DNA of 27,142 nucleotides from a virus. Of this stretch, positions 7,080 to 11,888 are shown piece after piece. The stretch spans positions 1-27,142 of the IMG/VR virus record IMGVR_UViG_3300044627_007011. One strand, 5' to 3'. Positions within the stretch are counted from its first letter, which is position 1, and the number at the start of each line of letters is the position of its first letter. The notes under the pieces are model-generated. The model saw only the letters and a list, made by a program, of their open reading frames with translations. It was not told the DNA's origin and ran no database searches. The translations under genes were made by a program, and so were the position numbers.

Positions 7080-7155
<76 letters not shown>

Positions 7156-7156
7156 A

Positions 7157-7233
7157 TGGGGTGACCAGTGGGAATCGAACCCACGAATAACGGGATCACA
7201 ACCCGTGGTCTTAACCGCTTGACGATGGCCACC
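7157..7233 (-). tRNA. tRNA-His(GUG)
   Basis: A 77-nt cloverleaf with the extra G at position -1 facing C73, the hallmark of tRNA-His; anticodon stem CGGG/CCCG and loop TTGTGAT give GUG. One base separates it from tRNA-Phe. Confidence 0.95.
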
Positions 7234-7241
7234 ATAAAAGT

Positions 7242-7318
7242 TGGCGACTCGGACGGGACTTGAACCCGTGACCCTCGGCGTGACAGGCCGATATTCTAAC
7301 CAACTGAACTACCGAGCC
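7242..7318 (-). tRNA. tRNA-Asp(GUC)
   Basis: A 77-nt cloverleaf with discriminator G, encoded CCA and loop CTGTCAC giving GUC. Confidence 0.95.
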
Positions 7319-7327
7319 GGATACTTG

Positions 7328-7419
7328 TGGCGGAGACTATTGGATTCGAACCAATGGTACGGGGTTAACCATACAACGCCTTAGCAGGGCGCCGCTTTCG
7401 ACCACTCAGCCAAGTCTCC
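7328..7419 (-). tRNA. tRNA-Ser(GCU)
   Basis: A 92-nt class II tRNA with long variable arm, discriminator G and encoded CCA; loop CTGCTAA gives GCU. It is the only serine tRNA in the window. Confidence 0.95.
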
Positions 7420-7426
7420 AGAAAAT

Positions 7427-7502
7427 TGGTGGGACAACATGGGCTTGAACCATGGACCTAAGCGTTATCAACACTTTGCTCTACCAACTGAGCTATTGTC
7501 CC
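7427..7502 (-). tRNA. tRNA-Ile(GAU)
   Basis: A 76-nt cloverleaf with acceptor GGGACAA/TTGTCCC, encoded CCA and loop TTGATAA giving GAU. Its first ten bases are also the last codons and TAG stop of the thioesterase gene on the same strand. Confidence 0.95.
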
Positions 7503-7864
7503 TTAGGTAATCCTAACATGTGTCTGACCGGAACACCATTCTCATCGACACATACAAAAACCATTTCATCAATATTTACGATAACTTTTTGTGTAACTAA
7601 GTTACGTACCTGTACTTCTACTGTTACGCTTGTCTTGCCTACACGTTTTAGTGCGACACCGATCTCAACGATGTCACCTTGAAATGCAGGTGCAATAAAA
7701 TCTATTGCTGAAATCTTTTTAGTCACAACCTTATTGTGTCTAGTTTCAACACCAGCAAAGATCGCTGCTTCTTCGTCAACCCAAGCCAATAGGCGACCAC
7801 CAAAGAGTGTACCTCTTACATTAAGATCGCCTGGCTGTACTAACTTCCTTGTTAGAAATCTCAT
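7493..7864 (-). CDS. acyl-CoA thioesterase, hotdog fold, YciA-like
   Basis: A 123-residue hotdog-fold protein. NVRGTLFGGRLLAWVDE (about 16-32) is the signature of acyl-CoA thioesterases of the YciA/BACH group, with the catalytic Asp/Glu region in WVDEEAA, followed by the DFIAPAFQGDIVEIG strand. These enzymes hydrolyse acyl-CoA to free CoA and fatty acid in the cytoplasm. Length matches the family. The start is supported by GGAG 6 bases upstream. The 3' end runs into tRNA-Ile(GAU): the stop codon is tRNA bases 8-10, so tRNA maturation would remove it from the message. An inverted repeat lies over a promoter-like box upstream. Confidence 0.88.
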   Translation of the reverse strand: MRFLTRKLVQPGDLNVRGTLFGGRLLAWVDEEAAIFAGVETRHNKVVTKKISAIDFIAPAFQGDIVEIGVALKRVGKTSVTVEVQVRNLVTQKVIVNIDEMVFVCVDENGVPVRHMLGLPKGQ

Positions 7865-7879
7865 ATATACTCCGTTTTT

Positions 7880-7910
7880 TGTAACACTATTTACAAAATA
7901 ATGTGTTACA
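7880..7910 (-). promoter_or_regulatory. inverted repeat around a late-promoter-like box (possible operator)
   Basis: Perfect 8-bp arms TGTAACAC (7880-7887) and GTGTTACA (7903-7910) flank a TGTAAATA box (minus strand, 7888-7895), 16 bases before the thioesterase ATG. It could bind a repressor or form a hairpin. A related near-palindrome TTGTGTTACACAA lies at 815-827. Confidence 0.35.
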
Positions 7911-7919
7911 GTTTTATTA

Positions 7920-8005
7920 TGGTGGGAAAGGAAGGATTCGAACCTACTCAGCCATTGGCGCCAGATTTACAGTCTGGTGTGACTCTCCAACTTCACCGCT
8001 TGCCC
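7920..8005 (-). tRNA. tRNA-Tyr(GUA), with mismatches
   Basis: An 86-nt class II tRNA with encoded CCA; anticodon stem CCAGA/TCTGG with loop CTGTAAA gives GUA. Oddities: a C-U mismatch at 4-69, a U-U mismatch in the T stem and C at position 8, where U is nearly universal. It may be partly degraded or tolerate these changes. Confidence 0.85.
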
Positions 8006-8449
8006 GCATAAAACAAAAGGGTAGTTTTATGTCTTACCCAGGACATGTGGATAATGGGAGTGTTGTAGCCAACTGAATGTTGCTATTGAACGCTTCATCC
8101 CATATCTGACCGTTGCCCACATATGTCTTTATCAACGATCAAATTCTAAAAAGTCGCTTCCTCTCTGCGGTGGTCACTATAGCGCATAGAAAGTCGCGCC
8201 TCCATCCACTTCACGACCAAAGAGGATTTTCGCATTGCCAGCGCCAGTTCGGTTAGACTGGAACCACCCTATGGACATCACGCCACTTCTCATCGTCTGG
8301 GTAGACTAGCCACTGATTAGATGGCACGTTCGGTACGCCGTTATGGATAGCAATCATCGTGCTACCGTTTGCTCTATAGGACTTGTCTAGAATTACGTCT
8401 GTCAAGAACACTAGGCTGGTATATCTCACAGCCATTTTCCGGCAAAACT
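8006..8449 (-). ncRNA. candidate large structured RNA between tRNA-Cys and tRNA-Tyr
   Basis: 444 bases without a convincing gene, GC-richer than the surroundings and dense in inverted repeats. One hairpin spans 8042-8127 with stacked stems (GACAT/ATGTC, GTGG/CCAC, ATGGGA/TCCCAT, GTAG/CTAT, CAAC/GTTG, terminal loop TGAAT). Others: GCGC/GCGC at about 8182-8198, CCAGT/ACTGG at about 8245-8262, a GGATAGCA-TGCTACC stem near 8350, GGCTG/CAGCC near 8415-8434, and CCTCT/AGAGG plus GGTC/GACC enclosing a branched unit at 8160-8225. A GGGTA/TACCC stem with TTTTGTTTT sits at its tRNA-Tyr end. Strand is assigned from neighbours; two pairs of the long hairpin are G-U only on the plus strand. Large phage RNAs near tRNAs (GOLLD, ROOL) are a precedent. 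Confidence 0.55.
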
Positions 8450-8527
8450 TGGAGTGGAAGGTCGGATTCGAACCGACGGCTTTAGAGTTTTGCAGACTCT
8501 TGTATTGGGCCTCTCTACCACTTCCAC
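8450..8527 (-). tRNA. tRNA-Cys(GCA)
   Basis: A 78-nt cloverleaf with acceptor GTGGAAG/CTTCCAC, discriminator U typical for Cys and encoded CCA; stem AGAGT/ACTCT with loop CTGCAAA gives GCA. The D stem is short (GTA/TAC). Confidence 0.92.
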
Positions 8528-8533
8528 ATATAT

Positions 8534-8608
8534 TGGTAGCGGGAGATGGATTTGCACCACCGATCTTCAGGTTATGAGCCTGACGAGTTGCTACTTCTCT
8601 ATCCCGCA
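8534..8608 (-). tRNA. tRNA-fMet(CAU), initiator-type
   Basis: A 75-nt tRNA with loop CTCATAA and encoded CCA. Initiator marks: no Watson-Crick pair at 1-72 (U-U here, C-A in E. coli), A11-U24 in the D stem (GAG/CTC) and the ACTCGTC stretch before the anticodon stem, as in E. coli initiator tRNA. The stem is TCAGG/CCTGA, so only two of the three diagnostic G-C pairs remain (AGG/CCU). The T loop reads TGCAAAT, with G in place of U55. Confidence 0.82.
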
Positions 8609-8617
8609 ACAAAAAAT

Positions 8618-8693
8618 TGGTGGACGTGACAAGGATCGAACTTGCGACATCCAGCTTGCAAAGCTGGCGCTCTCCCAACTGAGCTACACGCCC
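8618..8693 (-). tRNA. tRNA-Ala(UGC)
   Basis: A 76-nt cloverleaf with acceptor GGGCGTG/CACGTCC (including G3-U70, the alanine identity pair), encoded CCA; stem CCAGC/GCTGG with loop TTTGCAA gives UGC. Confidence 0.95.
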
Positions 8694-8707
8694 TTATAAA
8701 AATAAGG

Positions 8708-8865
8708 TGTGAGAGTGCTATCTTCCGTTTAAGAGCAGAACGCCCTCTGTTGATTCCAGTGCCACCACAGCACACCCTAATAAGCGGGAATCAAAATGTC
8801 AACAGATCGGATACATCCTTGATAGCCAGGTAGTTGGTTAAACTCTTCGCTTTCGGACTCTCACA
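8708..8865 (-). ncRNA. candidate structured RNA at the head of the Ala-fMet-Cys tRNA transcript
   Basis: A perfect 9-bp stem (TGTGAGAGT at one end, ACTCTCACA at the other) closes a 158-base element. Inside are TGATTCC/GGAATCA (8751-8757 with 8787-8793), a competing CTGTTGA/TCAACAG, a GTGC/GCAC hairpin (8759-8773) and GTTTAA/TTAAAC. The TATAAATA box at 8871-8878 predicts transcription starting at about 8864-8865, exactly at the outer stem, which supports both strand and 5' end. Short open frames exist but lack ribosome sites. Confidence 0.6.
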
Positions 8866-8870
8866 AAAAT

Positions 8871-8878
8871 TATTTATA
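8871..8878 (-). promoter_or_regulatory. late promoter box TATAAATA for structured RNA and tRNAs
   Basis: An exact match, just past the stop codon of the 8881-9474 gene. The predicted start falls on the first base of the 9-bp stem that closes the structured RNA. Confidence 0.65.
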
Positions 8879-8880
8879 CA

Positions 8881-9474
8881 CTAAACAATCTGTACATCAA
8901 AAAGAATTGTGACGCGGTATCCATCACTTTCGTTAATGGGACTATGTGCGACATTACAATTCATTCTATAAAGTGCTCCTATCTCATTCATAGGAACTCG
9001 CTCACCTGCCATTTCCATATAGCATCCATCTAAAACACTTACGCATAGGAAAAATCTAGGGACATTAGATATATCAGCATGAGCCTTAATTAAACTTTTT
9101 GGACCTAAAACAGCATATTTAATTGAAGTCAAGTTATAAACTGGATACTTATTTTTAATAAAGGTTCCAACTTTTTTAACTACTTCCTCTGTATAAGTGC
9201 CCTGAAAATCTTTATTTAGTTTATCAAAAGAATAGGGAGGTCTTAATTGATTTCCCGCCCTTGAATCACAACCGACTGGATCCATATTTTCATCTAAATG
9301 CAAAGGATAATTTATCCACAATTTATAATAATTGGGAAGCGTATGCATTTCATCACTTATAAAGTTTTCCGTTCTGTTAAACAGATCGTGTTTCGTTGCA
9401 ATTTTAATCCATTCGTCATAAAGATGACTATTGTTTATTTCAAATTTAGAAATTTTACGAAAATAGTTATTCAT
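8881..9474 (-). CDS. 2OG-Fe(II) oxygenase, Asp/Asn beta-hydroxylase-like
   Basis: A 197-residue protein with a clear C-terminal double-stranded beta-helix: KAHADIS gives H132-x-D134, NVAHSPIN gives distal H177, and GYRVTILFD gives R187 for 2-oxoglutarate. The LGPKSLIKAHAD and GALYRMNCNVAHSPIN stretches resemble aspartyl/asparaginyl beta-hydroxylase-like proteins. The N-terminal half is unassigned. The substrate is unknown. The start is ATG with TATAAATA ending only 4 bases upstream and no ribosome site, so the mRNA is predicted leaderless. It stands alone between two structured RNA segments and is one of three clear (four possible) oxygenases here. Confidence 0.8.
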   Translation of the reverse strand: MNNYFRKISKFEINNSHLYDEWIKIATKHDLFNRTENFISDEMHTLPNYYKLWINYPLHLDENMDPVGCDSRAGNQLRPPYSFDKLNKDFQGTYTEEVVKKVGTFIKNKYPVYNLTSIKYAVLGPKSLIKAHADISNVPRFFLCVSVLDGCYMEMAGERVPMNEIGALYRMNCNVAHSPINESDGYRVTILFDVQIV

Positions 9475-9478
9475 TTTA

Positions 9479-9486
9479 TATTTATA
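9479..9486 (-). promoter_or_regulatory. late promoter box TATAAATA for a leaderless gene
   Basis: An exact match ending 4 bases before the ATG at 9474. With a start about 6 bases after the box, the transcript would begin within or beside the start codon. Confidence 0.6.
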
Positions 9487-9491
9487 ATAAG

Positions 9492-9769
9492 GCGTGGGCT
9501 AATCCGTGTCATCTAGACAACTTGATTTAGTTTCATCTATGCCCCCACGCAACATAGACTATTCTGTTACCATATTGTGTATTCATGCTACTAACAGACA
9601 ACCTTGCACAGATACTTGTAACTACCATTCAAGGCTTGTTCTTAACTATATGGTTACCACACATAGTTTACATTCCGTTCTACCTCATAAGTCAATCAGT
9701 GCTACCGAAACGGAAAAGCCCTTACACTGATAGGATGAACCCGTCAGACATGCCTGCAGGTCACCAAGT
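9492..9769 (-). ncRNA. candidate structured RNA downstream of tRNA-Gln
   Basis: About 280 bases without a credible gene, filled with inverted repeats: GCGTGGG/CCCACGC (9492-9498 with 9544-9550), ATCAGTG/CACTGAT (9695-9701 with 9725-9731) enclosing a CCG-TTT-CGG hairpin, CTGTTA/TAACAG (9564-9569 with 9592-9597), ACTAT...ATAGT with inner TGG/CCA, ACAAGCCTTG against CAAGGTTGT, and TGTC/GACA. It follows the Thr-Glu-Trp-Gln tRNA run on the minus strand and ends just before the late promoter of the oxygenase gene, so it is probably the 3' part of that transcript. Confidence 0.5.
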
Positions 9770-9843
9770 TGGCTGAGGTGCATGGATTCGAACCACGGTA
9801 AGCAGGATCAAAACCTGCTGTCCTACCACTAGACGACACCTCA
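9770..9843 (-). tRNA. tRNA-Gln(UUG)
   Basis: A 74-nt cloverleaf with acceptor TGAGGTG/CACCTCA, discriminator G and encoded CCA; stem GCAGG/CCTGC with loop TTTTGAT gives UUG. Confidence 0.95.
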
Positions 9844-9850
9844 ATAAAAA

Positions 9851-9924
9851 TGGCACCGGATGAGGGAGTCGAACCCCCGCTTACGGTTTTGGAGACCGCA
9901 GTGCTTCCGTAACACTTATCCGGC
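9851..9924 (-). tRNA. tRNA-Trp(CCA)
   Basis: A 74-nt cloverleaf with discriminator G, as usual for Trp, and encoded CCA; stem CGGT/ACCG with loop CTCCAAA gives CCA. The 1-72 pair is G-U and position 8 is A instead of U. Confidence 0.88.
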
Positions 9925-9995
9925 AAAAGTGATAGCCGCCCACACACCCGCGAACTATCGTGATGATGCCTGTGTATCATCTTACCCCAAGAATA

Positions 9996-10071
9996 TGGCG
10001 TCCCCACGGGGATTCGAACCCCGGTTGCTGCCGTGAAAGGGCGGCGTCCTAGGCCTCTAGACGATGGGGAC
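9996..10071 (-). tRNA. tRNA-Glu(UUC)
   Basis: A 76-nt cloverleaf very like the E. coli one (same GTCCCC start, CGTCTAGAGGCC D arm and GGGTTCGAATCCCC T arm), discriminator G, encoded CCA; loop CTTTCAC gives UUC. One C-A mismatch in the anticodon stem. Confidence 0.95.
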
Positions 10072-10085
10072 ATAGAACTAAAAAC

Positions 10086-10161
10086 TGGTGCTCCCAGAGA
10101 GATTTGAACTCCCGACCTACTGATTACTAATCAGTTGCTCTACCAACTGAGCTATAGGAGC
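10086..10161 (-). tRNA. tRNA-Thr with AGU anticodon
   Basis: A 76-nt cloverleaf, acceptor GCTCCTA/TGGGAGC, encoded CCA; anticodon stem ACTGA/TCAGT encloses TTAGTAA, giving AGU. G1-C72, C2-G71 and discriminator A agree with threonine identity. A at position 34 is very unusual for a bacterial or phage threonine tRNA. Confidence 0.85.
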
Positions 10162-10289
10162 GAATAATAATGTATTTACTTTTAGGATTTTATTCGGGAA
10201 GTTTTCGCCATCCCTTTGATCCCCTACGCCGCCCGTATGCGCTGTTTAAAGTGTGCGCGGAGCCTCGTTCCCCTTAACACTATCTAACT
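10162..10289 (-). other. leader region of the main tRNA transcript
   Basis: Non-coding stretch between the sigma70-type promoter and tRNA-Thr(AGU). It holds GCGC/GCGC and GGGA/TCCC stem-loops and a late-promoter-like box at 10173-10180. No gene is visible on either strand. The folded leader may belong with the structured RNAs further along the transcript. Confidence 0.45.
10173..10180 (-). promoter_or_regulatory. late-promoter-like box AGTAAATA before tRNA-Thr(AGU)
   Basis: The same variant as before the two plus-strand genes at 1216 and 10808. It ends 12 bases before the tRNA 5' end and would give the tRNA array a second, late promoter. Confidence 0.4.
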
Positions 10290-10317
10290 AGTATATACGA
10301 ATTCAAAACAAAGTCAA
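10290..10317 (-). promoter_or_regulatory. sigma70-type promoter for the tRNA/structured-RNA array
   Basis: TTGACT (10312-10317) and TATACT (10290-10295) separated by 16 bases, directly after a strong terminator. This is the best host-type promoter seen in the window and would allow early transcription of the tRNAs; start predicted near 10283. Confidence 0.65.
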
Positions 10318-10327
10318 GACATAAAAC

Positions 10328-10358
10328 AAAAAACCCCGGGTTTTTTATGCCCGGGGTT
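10328..10358 (-). terminator. strong rho-independent terminator
   Basis: A 9-bp stem AACCCCGGG/CCCGGGGTT with a 9-base loop, followed by further T residues on the minus strand. It ends the short unit carrying the 34-residue gene and insulates the tRNA promoter just downstream. Confidence 0.9.
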
Positions 10359-10391
10359 AAAGTCTAATTAAATCAACAACTTACACTCCGG

Positions 10392-10496
10392 TTATCCTAC
10401 TGCTCCTGTAATTCTTGGTGAAGTATAGGCATATAGGTCTTTACCCATTTCTTCACGGGTAAAGTTACTTTGCCATATATGTAAGTTTGTTAGCAT
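10392..10496 (-). CDS. 34-residue peptide, leaderless, unknown function
   Basis: A short frame found by direct reading (begins MLTNLHIWQSN, ends PRITGAVG). It has no ribosome site, but TATAAATA ends 5 bases before its ATG, and a strong terminator follows 34 bases after its stop, so it makes a complete one-gene unit. No family was recognised; the peptide is mixed polar with one Trp. Alternatively the transcript acts as a small RNA and the frame is chance. The promoter lies right behind the lipoprotein stop codon. Confidence 0.5.
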   Translation of the reverse strand: MLTNLHIWQSNFTREEMGKDLYAYTSPRITGAVG

Positions 10497-10501
10497 GACT
10501 T

Positions 10502-10509
10502 TATTTATA
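10502..10509 (-). promoter_or_regulatory. late promoter box TATAAATA for the 34-residue gene
   Basis: An exact match, 5 bases before the ATG and 6 bases after the lipoprotein stop codon. Confidence 0.6.
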
Positions 10510-10514
10510 CTCTA

Positions 10515-10724
10515 TTATGGAGTAGCGACCTTACCACCATCAACTCCTTCTGGAGCTGCTTCTGCTGGGGCTGCTTCTGCTGGAGCGGCTTCTGCTGCTG
10601 CTTCTGCCGGAGCAGCTTCTGCTGGAGCCTCAACTGCTGGTGCTGCTTCTACTGCTGCTTCTTCCTTTGCACCGCAACCAACTAGTGCTAGTGCTGCTAC
10701 GCCAAGTACTAATACGTTCTTCAT
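10515..10724 (-). CDS. small Ala/Pro/Glu-rich lipoprotein
   Basis: A 69-residue protein with a lipoprotein signal: hydrophobic residues 4-16 and lipobox L-V-G-C17, after which GAKEE would be the mature, lipid-anchored N-terminus. The remainder is a low-complexity repeat of APAEAAPAEAA type, probably an extended acidic spacer in the periplasm. A proline-rich lipoprotein could be an outer-membrane spanin (Rz1-like), but no inner-membrane spanin partner adjoins it. The start is supported by AGGAG 7 bases upstream, and TATAAATA lies about 48 bases upstream. The DNA repeats (GCTTCTGCTGGAG units) may slip and vary in number. Confidence 0.8.
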   Translation of the reverse strand: MKNVLVLGVAALALVGCGAKEEAAVEAAPAVEAPAEAAPAEAAAEAAPAEAAPAEAAPEGVDGGKVATP

Positions 10725-10771
10725 TTTTTTCTCCTAGGTTAAATGAAAATGTGAGCATTAAGCCCACGCTT

Positions 10772-10779
10772 TATTTATA
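10772..10779 (-). promoter_or_regulatory. late promoter box TATAAATA for the lipoprotein gene
   Basis: An exact match; predicted start about 10765 gives a roughly 40-base leader with an AGGAG site. Confidence 0.65.
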
Positions 10780-10794
10780 CATATTTCACTATGC

Positions 10795-10802
10795 AGTAAA
10801 TA
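10795..10802 (+). promoter_or_regulatory. late-promoter-like box AGTAAATA for a leaderless gene
   Basis: Ends 5 bases before the ATG at 10808, identical in box and spacing to the plus-strand oxygenase gene at 1216. Confidence 0.5.
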
Positions 10803-10807
10803 TTAAT

Positions 10808-11371
10808 ATGGATTTTGCTGCTTTTAGCCATGGACAAATACATAGTAAAATTTGGTTATGTGAGGAATTAGAAAAACACATAAGTCGTCCATATTATACT
10901 GCTATTTTAGGTTCATGGTACAGTCTTACTAGTTTTTTATTATTAGTTAGGAACCAACATTTATATACCCATATAGATGCGTTTGATATTGACAGCCATA
11001 GCATTGATATTGCTAAACAAATAAACAATGCGTGGTACATAGTTGAAAACAAAGTTAATTGTATTCAAACAAATGTCAACGATTTATTTTACGGGGGTTA
11101 TGATTTAATAATTTGCACAAGCACTGAAGATATACAAGGTACACAATGGTTTGATAATATACCTAATGGTAAATTAGTGTGCTTGCAATCTGTAGACCTA
11201 ACCCCTGAAGAGACAGACAAATTCGGAAACTGGCATATTATTAATTCTAATCAAACATTTAACCAGTTCAAAGAAAAATTTCCTTTGTCCACAACATTAT
11301 ATGAAGGGACAAAGGAAATTAATTACGGACACTTTAAGTATAATAGATTTATGCTTATAGGTATCAAGTAG
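10808..11371 (+). CDS. class I SAM-dependent methyltransferase-like protein
   Basis: A 187-residue protein with a Rossmann-like layout: TAILGSWYS (31-39) in the place of motif I, HIDAFDIDSHSIDIAK (55-70) with an acidic beta-2 end, NCIQTNVNDLF (84-94) and YDLIICTS (98-105) as motif IV-like strand. Phage relatives with this pattern are usually called methyltransferases; the glycine-rich loop is reduced, so SAM binding is not certain. The ATG at 10808 was chosen because homology-like sequence starts there and AGTAAATA sits 5 bases before it with no ribosome site; the longer frame upstream runs through the lipoprotein gene. It converges on ahpD with an 8-base overlap of 3' ends. Confidence 0.6.
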   Translation: MDFAAFSHGQIHSKIWLCEELEKHISRPYYTAILGSWYSLTSFLLLVRNQHLYTHIDAFDIDSHSIDIAKQINNAWYIVENKVNCIQTNVNDLFYGGYDLIICTSTEDIQGTQWFDNIPNGKLVCLQSVDLTPEETDKFGNWHIINSNQTFNQFKEKFPLSTTLYEGTKEINYGHFKYNRFMLIGIK

Positions 11372-11888
11372 GAGCAATCTTACCTACAGCATTAATTACA
11401 GCGGCAATCTTACCTACGTGCTGCAATTGCTGAGTAGTCATACCCTCTTTCTTTAATACATCATAATGATTTTTTACGCAGTGTGCGCATTTGCCAACAA
11501 TGCTAGCGCATAATGCATACATCTCAAACTGCTTCTTGGATACTCCAGCATGATTCATATATGCCTGCATACGAATGCCTGCTGGTAACTGTTTGAGCTC
11601 AATATCTTCTGTCATCTCAACAAAAGGATAATACACGTTATTCATACCCATAAGGCTAGCGGCAGTCTTTGCTGCATTTACTACAGTGTCATTTTCAGAC
11701 AAAATACTACCACTTTCAATGGCAAATACTAACTCGCCATTTCCTGCTGAGATGGCGGCAGCATATGCACAAGCATGTAAATCTATTGGGTCTAGTAAGG
11801 TGGATTTGAAAACATTATCAAATGTTAACTTAACATCTTTACTATGGTCAGGAATGCTTTCCTTGACTCTTTCTACCCAATTACTCAT
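11364..11888 (-). CDS. ahpD: AhpD-like alkylhydroperoxidase
   Basis: A 174-residue protein with the full AhpD active site: E122, C134-A-H136-C137 and H141, which sit exactly four residues after the Mycobacterium tuberculosis counterparts (E118, C130, H132, C133, H137). In that system AhpD is a disulfide reductase that recycles AhpC and has weak peroxidase activity of its own. The start is the ATG at 11888, which overlaps the AhpC stop as ATGA, so translation is coupled; the longer frame into ahpC was rejected. The pair lies behind one late promoter. Length matches the family (about 175). Function as AhpC's partner is inferred from adjacency and residues. Confidence 0.9.
   Translation of the reverse strand: MSNWVERVKESIPDHSKDVKLTFDNVFKSTLLDPIDLHACAYAAAISAGNGELVFAIESGSILSENDTVVNAAKTAASLMGMNNVYYPFVEMTEDIELKQLPAGIRMQAYMNHAGVSKKQFEMYALCASIVGKCAHCVKNHYDVLKKEGMTTQQLQHVGKIAAVINAVGKIAPT

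Noticed and set aside
8034-8278. Two 33-residue minus-strand frames at 8177-8278 and 8034-8135
   Set aside because: Short, without ribosome sites (the second would need TTG), and covered by the long hairpin and other stems; chance frames in a GC-richer RNA gene are more likely, though a decayed gene cannot be excluded.
8253-8699. Frames over tRNA-Cys, fMet and Ala, and the 60-residue frame MAVRYTS... at 8253-8435 (minus)
   Set aside because: The long frames cross tRNAs. The 60-residue frame reads fairly protein-like but has only a weak GGA before its ATG, sits in a region full of inverted repeats, and was left as an alternative to the structured RNA.
9506-9776. Plus-strand frames of 74 and 63 residues
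   Set aside because: No ribosome site or promoter-like box; the second ends inside tRNA-Gln; the region is dominated by RNA stems. The hydrophobic look of the 63-residue frame is not enough.
9744-10073. Minus-strand frame of 109 residues
   Set aside because: It passes through tRNA-Glu, tRNA-Trp and tRNA-Gln.
10495-10737. Plus-strand Ala/Ser/Gly-rich frame of 80 residues
   Set aside because: It is the antisense of the lipoprotein repeat; the lipoprotein has a lipobox, ribosome site and promoter.
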